Shown: piece after piece, positions 58,052 through 64,000 of the stretch | Layout of the letters: the number at the start of each line of letters is the position of its first letter | Position numbering within the stretch: the stretch's first letter is position 1 | NCBI GenBank assembly: GCA_964468205.1 | Contig: CAYXVG010000010.1 | Location: forward strand, 73,556 to 137,555 | DNA: 64,000 nt | From: CAWELS01 sp964468205 | Lineage (GTDB): Bacteria; Acidobacteriota; Terriglobia; Bryobacterales; Bryobacteraceae | Direction of reading: 5' to 3' | Notes under the pieces: model-generated | The model's input: only the letters and a program-made list of their open reading frames with translations | The model's database searches: none | Told to the model about the DNA's origin: nothing | Translations under genes and position numbers: made by a program

Positions 58052-59278
58052 CTATTGGGTGGCGCCGTGCAAGCGGAGTATCGACGCCACTACGCTGTGG
58101 CCGTTAGCGACCGCTGCCTCGAGCGGCGTCTCGCCTTCTTCGGTCGCGGCGTTGACATCGGCGCCACGGTTGAGCAAAGTTTCAACCGCGTTCACTCGCC
58201 CCCAGGCGGACGCTTGATAAAGAGGTGTCGCTCCGGAGGCGTCGCGAACGTTAATTTCAGCTCCGGCATCCAGTAGCAGCCGGATGGTATCCGCACTGCC
58301 GGCCACAGCCGCGTCATGCAGGGGCGTGGCCCCGCCGCTGTTGGTTGCGTGCGGATCCGCGCCATTCTCGAGCAGCAAGGCCACGATATGAAGATCCCCT
58401 TTGAGCGCCGCATCATGGAGTATCGTGGAACCATCTTCGGACACCACGTCTAGCGGCACGCCAGATCTGGCCAATAGCCGCACCACGTCAAGCTGGCCGC
58501 GGCGGATCGCCTCACGGAGACGCTGCCTACCGCCTTCTCCGTTCAGTTGCGCCCCGCGCGCAAGCAATAACTCCGCAACCTTGATGTGCCGAAAGCGCAG
58601 GGCCATGTCCAAGGCCGTCGTTCCGTCCCGGTTCGCGCCGGCGGCGGACGCGCCCGCGTCCAGCAAATCGGCTACGATCTCGACATGGCCCTTGGCCGCC
58701 GCGTGGTGCAGGGCCGTGATTCCCCCCTCGCGATCAGCCACATCCACGTCCGCACCGCTCTCGATGAGAAGGCGAACCAGCTTCCCCTGGCCTTTCCAGC
58801 AAGCTTCATGCAACGGAGGCGCGCCTCTTTCATCCAGCACGTTGACATCGAGACCGCGCTCCAGCAGCAGCAGCGCGATATCTCCGTAGCCGCGGTTCGC
58901 GGCAAGATGGAGGGCCGTGGACCCTTGCCGCGACCGGGAATCCACCTGCGCGCCCTTCTCGAGAAGCAAGCGTACGATCTCGATGTGATTCGTGATCACC
59001 GCATAGTGGAGTGGAGTGGAGCCTCCCTCGGAATGCTTCGCATTGGGATCGGCGCCTTTCGCGAGCAGTAACCGGACCACTTCGCCGTGGCCCGCCCACG
59101 CAGCATCATGCAGCGGAGTGCCGCCCAGAACATCACGGTCGTTCACCGCCACGCCAGATGCCAGCAACTCACGGACGCGGTCAAGATCGCCTGCACGAGC
59201 GGCATTGTTCAAACTACCGCTGGCCGCACACGCGGCCGCAACCAGCGCCCAGAATAGAGCGAAGCGGACCATAATCAC
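58052..59278 (-). CDS. Exported ankyrin-repeat protein
   Basis: A 408-residue protein with a signal peptide (MIMVRFALFWALVAAACAAS) and about 12 ankyrin repeats covering nearly all of the rest. The repeat signature GxTPLHxAAxxGHxEVVxLLLxxGAD is clear in most units, for example GGTPLHDAAWAGHGEVVRLL and GSTILHDAALKGDLHIVALL; the eighth unit (GRQRLREAIRRGQ) is the most divergent. Ankyrin arrays mediate protein-protein contacts; this one would do so in the periplasm or outside the cell. It is preceded by the gltA terminator and probably has its own promoter. Confidence 0.9.
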   Translation of the reverse strand: MIMVRFALFWALVAAACAASGSLNNAARAGDLDRVRELLASGVAVNDRDVLGGTPLHDAAWAGHGEVVRLLLAKGADPNAKHSEGGSTPLHYAVITNHIEIVRLLLEKGAQVDSRSRQGSTALHLAANRGYGDIALLLLERGLDVNVLDERGAPPLHEACWKGQGKLVRLLIESGADVDVADREGGITALHHAAAKGHVEIVADLLDAGASAAGANRDGTTALDMALRFRHIKVAELLLARGAQLNGEGGRQRLREAIRRGQLDVVRLLARSGVPLDVVSEDGSTILHDAALKGDLHIVALLLENGADPHATNSGGATPLHDAAVAGSADTIRLLLDAGAEINVRDASGATPLYQASAWGRVNAVETLLNRGADVNAATEEGETPLEAAVANGHSVVASILRLHGATQ

Positions 59279-59317
59279 AGCCTATCACCCGCTTCGTGGA
59301 ACGGCCTCCACCCGCTG

Positions 59318-59348
59318 AAAAAAGCGCCCTGCCAACCTGGCAGGGCGC
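59318..59348 (-). terminator. Rho-independent terminator of gltA
   Basis: Reading on the minus strand, GCGCCCTGCCA and TGGCAGGGCGC (59324-59334 and 59338-59348 on the plus strand) form a perfect 11-base stem with a three-base loop, followed by six T at 59323-59318. It begins 26 bases after the gltA stop codon. Confidence 0.93.
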
Positions 59349-59374
59349 GTGACAATCGATTAAGTACAGTCGAG

Positions 59375-60661
59375 CTAGCGCTGTTCAATTGGCACGTAAT
59401 CCCGCTTTCCGGCGCCGAGGAAAACCTGCCGCGGGCGGCCGATCTTCTGCTCCTTGTCCAGCAGCAACTCCTCCCACTGCGAGAGCCAGCCCACCGTGCG
59501 GGGAATGGCGAACAACACCGGGAACATCTCCACTGGAAAGCCCATCGCCTGGTAAATAATCCCGCTGTAGAAGTCCACGTTCGGATAAAGCTTCCGCTTC
59601 ACGAAGTACTCGTCCTCGAGAGCGATCCGCTCGAGTTCGATGGCGATATCGAGCAAGGCATTCCGGCCGGTGATCTCGAACACCTCCTCAGCCGTCTTCT
59701 TTATGATTTTGGCCCGGGGATCGTAGTTCTTGTAGACCCGGTGGCCGAAGCCCATCAGCCGCACTTCACCCTTCTTACAGCGCTCGACGTAGGCCGGGAT
59801 GTTTTTCACGTCTCCGATCTCGCCAAGCATTCGCAACACTGCCTCGTTGGCCCCGCCGTGAAGCGGCCCGTAGAGGGCGGATGCCGCGCCCGCGAGCGAG
59901 CAGAAGGGATCACACTGTGAGCTGCCAATCAGTCGCATGGTGCTCGTGGAGCAGTTCTGCTCATGGTCAGCGTGTAGGATGAACAGAATATCCAGCGCGC
60001 GCTGCAGAACTGGATGCGGTTCGTAGTGCGGGTCATGCTGCATGAAGAGCATGCGGAGGAAGTTCCCCGTGTACGATAAATTGCTGTCCGGGTATACGTA
60101 CGGGCGGCCCGTGACGTGACGGTATGCGAAGGCAGCCACAAGCGGCACCTTCGCAATCAACCGGTACATGTTCATCCGGCGGACTTCCGGGTCGAAAATA
60201 TTCTTCGAGTCCGGATAGAAAGTGGACAGCGCCGCAACCGTGCTGACGAACATTCCCATGGCGTGCGCGTCGTAGCGGAAGCCGTCCATAAACTTCTTCA
60301 CGTTTTCGTGCAGGAAGCGGTGCTCGCGGATGTCGGCGATCCACTTCTCCAACTCCTCTTGCTTGGGCAGCTCGCCGTTGATGATCAGATAGGCAACCTC
60401 CAGGAAGTTGCTCTTCTCGGCCAACTGGTCAATCGGATACCCGCGATACTGGAGGATACCCTTCGCCCCGTCGATGAACGTAATCGTGCTCTTGCACGAT
60501 GCCGTGTTGACATACGCCGGATCGTAAGACATCATTCCGAAATCGTCTTCGTTAATCTTGATCTGGCGCAGATCCATCGCACGGATCGTGTCGTTTTCAA
60601 TAGGAACTTCGTAGACTTTACCAGTGCGATTATCAGTAATGCTCAGCGTGTCTTTCGACAT
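59375..60661 (-). CDS. gltA: Citrate synthase, type II
   Basis: Condenses acetyl-CoA and oxaloacetate to citrate, the entry of the citric acid cycle. The 428-residue protein has the long N-terminal domain of the hexameric Gram-negative enzymes and the catalytic triad His268 (PLHGGAN), His307 (FGHRVYKN) and Asp363 (NVDFYSG), with ADHEQNCSTSTMR before it. A perfect AGGAGGT lies five bases before the ATG. A clear intrinsic terminator follows. The thioredoxin-fold gene lies upstream on the same strand with 52 bases between. Confidence 0.96.
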   Translation of the reverse strand: MSKDTLSITDNRTGKVYEVPIENDTIRAMDLRQIKINEDDFGMMSYDPAYVNTASCKSTITFIDGAKGILQYRGYPIDQLAEKSNFLEVAYLIINGELPKQEELEKWIADIREHRFLHENVKKFMDGFRYDAHAMGMFVSTVAALSTFYPDSKNIFDPEVRRMNMYRLIAKVPLVAAFAYRHVTGRPYVYPDSNLSYTGNFLRMLFMQHDPHYEPHPVLQRALDILFILHADHEQNCSTSTMRLIGSSQCDPFCSLAGAASALYGPLHGGANEAVLRMLGEIGDVKNIPAYVERCKKGEVRLMGFGHRVYKNYDPRAKIIKKTAEEVFEITGRNALLDIAIELERIALEDEYFVKRKLYPNVDFYSGIIYQAMGFPVEMFPVLFAIPRTVGWLSQWEELLLDKEQKIGRPRQVFLGAGKRDYVPIEQR

Positions 60662-60713
60662 TCGACCTCCTGGCGTTCAATATGAAAATCCGGCTTCCCA
60701 TCAACTCCGCCGC

Positions 60714-61232
60714 CTACTCTCCCAACAAACGATCAATCTCCGCCTCTAGGCTCTTCGCCTCGAGTACCGTTGTGTTCGAATAGTCAAAATCATTGCGAAT
60801 GATGCCATCGCCGTCGATCAGAAACAGGTGGGGCACGTGGATTCGAGGCCGTTCCGGGTTAGGCATCAAGTATGAGCCGACCATCTGGCCGCAATCGAAC
60901 AGAATTGGGCTGGTAACCCCGTACGTGGACTTGAATTGCTCAACCGAGACCCGGTTGTCCGGCGGGTTCACCACCGCGAGTATCACCACTTTGTCTCCGT
61001 ACTTCTGTTTCAATTCCTCGAGCGTTTGAGCCAGCTTCTGGCAGTTCGGGCACTTGGTGAGCATGATCTCAAGCACGACCACCGTCCCCCGGTAATCCGC
61101 CAGATCGTGGTAGTTCATGTCCCCGTCCGGCAGCGAGAATCCGGGAGCGCGCCGGCCGGAGAGTTCGCCGGCGGCAGCCAGTGGCCCAACCAATAAAACC
61201 ACTCCTAATGTGACAGCGAGAAGAAGCCGCAT
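60714..61232 (-). CDS. Exported thioredoxin-fold (TlpA/redoxin-like) protein
   Basis: A 172-residue protein with a signal peptide (MRLLLAVTLGVVLLVGPLAA) and a redoxin-type thioredoxin domain. The redox-active pair is Cys61 and Cys64 in LTKCPNCQKL, with GRRAPGFSLPDGD before it and HVPHLFLIDGDGIIRND after it, which carries the cis-Pro region. It probably reduces or oxidises disulfides in the periplasm, as TlpA and ResA do for cytochrome maturation; the exact partner is unknown. A third Cys lies in LFDCGQMV. Divergent from comEC. Confidence 0.88.
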   Translation of the reverse strand: MRLLLAVTLGVVLLVGPLAAAGELSGRRAPGFSLPDGDMNYHDLADYRGTVVVLEIMLTKCPNCQKLAQTLEELKQKYGDKVVILAVVNPPDNRVSVEQFKSTYGVTSPILFDCGQMVGSYLMPNPERPRIHVPHLFLIDGDGIIRNDFDYSNTTVLEAKSLEAEIDRLLGE

Positions 61233-61265
61233 TGCTAAGAATGTATCACGCCACCGGGTTGAGGA

Positions 61266-63836
61266 TTGCCGAATAGGCCGCCGCCGGTGTTCAGGGGAGA
61301 TTCCCGGAACCTTGAGTCCACTAACCCACTGAGGAGTATCGCCCTGCGTGAACCGTTACTGATTCCACTGGCAGCGCTTGCCACCGGTGTCGCCAGTTCC
61401 CGGCTTGCGGCTTTCGACACCACCGGCTTGCTCTGGGGCCTTCTGGGCCTTCTTGCACTCGTTCTGATCGCGGCGGCCAGGGAACTCGGGTTCGCCCGGA
61501 ACATCTCCCTCCTCGCCGCGATCTGCCTTCTTGGACTGTTCGCCGCCGAACGGCAACAGGCGCGGCCCCGTCCGGTAATCGACGCCTCACCGCGGGAAAC
61601 AGTCACCGCCAGCGCCTGCGTCGCCGGACCGCCCGCCATCTCTCCGGGGCGGCAGCGATTTCTCGCGGAATTTGCCCCCGGCGCGCGTGCCATGGTCAGC
61701 GTGTACTTCGACGACGGCGAACAGCCTTTGGACTTACGTTACGGGAGGCGGGTCGATCTCACCGGCCGTGTCCGGGAGCCTCGCAATTTCGGAAATCCAG
61801 GAGCATTTGATTATGCTGGTCACCTGGCGCGCGAAAATGTCTATTGGACTTTCTCAGTGAGTTCTCCTGCCGCTGTCACTATCGTTGACGGGAATTGCGG
61901 CTCGCCCCTGTTAGGATTTGTCTATACGGTTCGCCGGACCCTGCTCAACCGGATGGAGGCGCTCTATCACGATGACCGGAAATCTCTTGCGATGCTGAGT
62001 GCCATCCTAGTCGGCGAACCAGCTTTGCTCGAAGAAGACTGGAAGGATGACTACCGGACGACCGGAGCCTACCACACCCTCGTGATTTCGGGCCTTCACT
62101 TGTCGGTGCTCGCGGCCTTCCTTCATTTCACCTTCCGCTTGCTCGGTATTCCGATCGGCTGGAAGATAGTTCTCACCATCGCGGCCGCCTGGTTCTATGC
62201 AGTTCTTACCGGCTGCAATACTCCTGTATTACGTGCCGCTACAGGACTTTCACTATTTCTCGCCGCCGCATGGTTTTTCCGGGCGCGGCGCCTGCTGAAC
62301 ATCCTTGCGGCCATCGCAATTCTTTTTCTTCTGGCGGACCCTGGTCAGCTCTTCGATCCAAGTTTCCACTTGTCATTCCTAGCCGTCGCAATGATTGGCG
62401 CCTTTGCGGTTCCACTGATCCAGGGCACAACCGCGCCTCATGCCAGCGGACTGCGCGCCCTGGATGCGGCCGGCCAGGATCTCCACTTCACCCCAGCGGT
62501 TGCCTCTTTCCGTCTGGAGCTCCGGCTGATTGCCGAATCCATTTCCCTTGTTGCGCGGGCGCCGTTCAAGTTGGTGTCGGTAGGGCTCGCCGTATTCCTC
62601 CGGCTGCTGTTTCACGCGGTCGAATTGATCGTGGTTTCGGCGGTGATCCAAGTCGGACTGCTGTTGCCGATGCTCGCCTACTTCCAGCAGGCGCCGCTGG
62701 CTGGCCTATTCATTAACCCGGTGGTTGTTCCGCTCACAATGATGCTGGTACCCACGGGACTGCTGGCGGTTGTTACCGGATTGAACCCGCTGGTAACGCT
62801 TGCTGGCTGGCTTGCACGCTCTTCGCTCGCGGCGGTGACGTTCTTCGCTGACCTATCGTCTCCGTTAAGAGTTCCGCCGCCTCCGCTCTGGCTTGGCGCC
62901 GCTTTCCTGGCGGCGCTTATACTCGCCCTCGTGGCGCTCCGCTCTGGCGCTCGCTGGCGTCTCGCCGGGGCCGTCCCCGTGGCCGCGGCCGTGGCGGGCC
63001 TGCTCCTCCATCCGTTTCCGCAGAAGTCCGAGCCCGGCTGGCTTGAGGTTTCGGCGATCGATGTCGGCCAAGGTGAAAGCTTGCTCGTCGTCTTCCCAGA
63101 CGGTGCGACGATGCTTGTGGATGGAGGGGGGATTCCGGGCTGGCGGAGTACCGGCTCAGGGTTTGACCCGGGCGAGGACGTCGTCGCGCCCTACCTCTGG
63201 AGCCGTTCGATCCGGACTCTCGACGTCGTGCTGTCAACTCATGGACACGAGGATCACATTGGCGGGCTTGCCGCCATCGTTGAGTTGTTTCGTCCCCGTC
63301 AGTTATGGGCCGGCGCCGCGGCGGAAGATCCGCTGACACAAGAATTGAGGGAACAAGCCCGTCGCCTCGGCGCGGCGGTGGTGGATCTCGAGGCTGGGAT
63401 GCGTTTCACCTATTCTGGAACGGCGATCCGTGTCATGGCGCCCCCGGCTGGTACACCTCCAAGCGGCGAGGCGTCGAACAATGAAAGCGTTATTCTGAGG
63501 CTTGCCTACGGCCGCCACTCTTTTCTGTTGACCGGCGATATCGAAGAGCGGTCCGAGCGCGAAGTTGCGAGCCGGTGGCCCACAACCACCGTTCTCAAGG
63601 TAGCGCACCATGGCAGCCGGACCTCGACCACCGAGGATTTCCTCGCTTCAGTCCGTCCCGCATTTGCGCTGATTTCCGCCGGTTACGCAAACCAGCACCG
63701 ATTGCCTCATCCGGACGTGCTGGAGAGGCTTGCGCGCCGCCGAGCAGCGGTTTACCGCACGGATCTGAACGGCCTGTCGACAATTCGAACTGATGGCGCC
63801 CGTCTCGAAACTGATACCTTCCGCCGGGGTAGCTAG
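61266..63836 (+). CDS. comEC: ComEC/Rec2-type DNA internalisation protein
   Basis: Inner-membrane channel for uptake of single-stranded DNA in natural transformation. The 856-residue chain has several N-terminal helices, a DUF4131 soluble part (about 85-185), the competence domain with many helices (about 215-490, with GAYHTLVISGLHLSVLAAF and LTGCNTPVLRA) and a C-terminal metallo-beta-lactamase domain (about 590-830) with STHGHEDHIGG, LLTGDIEERSE and LKVAHHGSRTSTT. The metal residues look complete, so the domain may act as a nuclease. The frame opens with TTG 61266; a start among later GTG/CTG codons is possible. No ComEA or pilus genes are nearby. Confidence 0.92.
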   Translation: MPNRPPPVFRGDSRNLESTNPLRSIALREPLLIPLAALATGVASSRLAAFDTTGLLWGLLGLLALVLIAAARELGFARNISLLAAICLLGLFAAERQQARPRPVIDASPRETVTASACVAGPPAISPGRQRFLAEFAPGARAMVSVYFDDGEQPLDLRYGRRVDLTGRVREPRNFGNPGAFDYAGHLARENVYWTFSVSSPAAVTIVDGNCGSPLLGFVYTVRRTLLNRMEALYHDDRKSLAMLSAILVGEPALLEEDWKDDYRTTGAYHTLVISGLHLSVLAAFLHFTFRLLGIPIGWKIVLTIAAAWFYAVLTGCNTPVLRAATGLSLFLAAAWFFRARRLLNILAAIAILFLLADPGQLFDPSFHLSFLAVAMIGAFAVPLIQGTTAPHASGLRALDAAGQDLHFTPAVASFRLELRLIAESISLVARAPFKLVSVGLAVFLRLLFHAVELIVVSAVIQVGLLLPMLAYFQQAPLAGLFINPVVVPLTMMLVPTGLLAVVTGLNPLVTLAGWLARSSLAAVTFFADLSSPLRVPPPPLWLGAAFLAALILALVALRSGARWRLAGAVPVAAAVAGLLLHPFPQKSEPGWLEVSAIDVGQGESLLVVFPDGATMLVDGGGIPGWRSTGSGFDPGEDVVAPYLWSRSIRTLDVVLSTHGHEDHIGGLAAIVELFRPRQLWAGAAAEDPLTQELREQARRLGAAVVDLEAGMRFTYSGTAIRVMAPPAGTPPSGEASNNESVILRLAYGRHSFLLTGDIEERSEREVASRWPTTTVLKVAHHGSRTSTTEDFLASVRPAFALISAGYANQHRLPHPDVLERLARRRAAVYRTDLNGLSTIRTDGARLETDTFRRGS

Positions 63837-64000
63837 AAAGGAAATCTGGGACGCTCCACTCTCCTTGGCGGCGGGTGGTCGCACAGATGGATACCTGCTC
63901 CTATATCGGAATACAAGGGTCGGTGCGTCAGGTCTGCGGAACGCTTAGCGGGAGTTTACTGCGGGTGAAGTTCTTCTGATCGGGGAATCAACGGTCGAGT

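Noticed and set aside
63886..63981. Short plus-strand frame after comEC
   Set aside because: About 30 codons without ribosome site or similarity; the remaining 160 bases of the window show no supported feature.

Overview
The window reads as a chromosomal segment of an Acidobacteriota bacterium, most likely of the Bryobacterales/Solibacter group. Pointers are a secreted protein of the TIGR03437 family first described in Solibacter, a DUF5715 protein, several Tat-exported sugar isomerases and oxidoreductases, a DUF1080 protein, hopanoid head-group genes (hpnI, hpnJ), LPS genes (lpxC, LptF/G) that indicate a diderm envelope, and high GC with many GTG/TTG starts. A run of exactly 100 N at 9235-9334 inside a 75-bp repeat shows this is a scaffold with an estimated gap, possibly metagenome-derived. 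No rRNA, tRNA, CRISPR array, prophage or insertion sequence was seen.

Layout. 1-7 kb: cut-off sugar isomerase, aldo/keto reductase, M13 metallopeptidase, DUF5715 protein, cyclophilin lipoprotein, aminotransferase. 6.9-11.5 kb: TIGR03437-PEBP fusion protein, about 1.1 kb of gene-poor repeat-bearing DNA with the gap, a SYLF protein and a small secreted protein. 11.5-21 kb: one long minus-strand run rimP-nusA-infB-ylxP-rbfA-apbE-hemE-hemG, linking translation factors to protein flavinylation and heme synthesis. A textbook intrinsic terminator lies just before the rimP start codon. 21-25 kb: an HExxH protein and hpnJ - two half-size DMT proteins - hpnI, probably for making and perhaps flipping glycosylated hopanoids. 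25-32 kb: LolA-like protein, thioesterase, rhamnose-type isomerase with overlapping cupin, Tat-exported enolase-superfamily enzyme, NYN-LOTUS protein, MFS transporter: mostly sugar or sugar-acid catabolism. 32-38 kb: a one-chain LptF-LptG permease behind two exported TldD/TldE-like proteins. 38-43.6 kb: orphan response regulator, orphan CpaE-like ATPase, ABC exporter half-transporter, small membrane protein, lpxC.

43.6-52 kb: polA behind a leader with alternating hairpins, a cyclophilin lipoprotein overlapping the polA end, Tat-exported aldo/keto reductase, DUF1080 protein, wecB, an exosortase-locus type glycosyltransferase and a small membrane protein. 52-64 kb: FliA/WhiG-type sigma factor after 500 non-coding bases, sppA, Tat-exported isomerase, a histidine kinase/response regulator pair, a 12-repeat ankyrin protein, gltA with a clear terminator, a thioredoxin-fold protein and comEC.

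The most unusual points are the exported TldD/TldE pair coupled to the LptF-LptG fusion, the hpnJ-DMT-DMT-hpnI block, and the two putative attenuators before rimP and polA.
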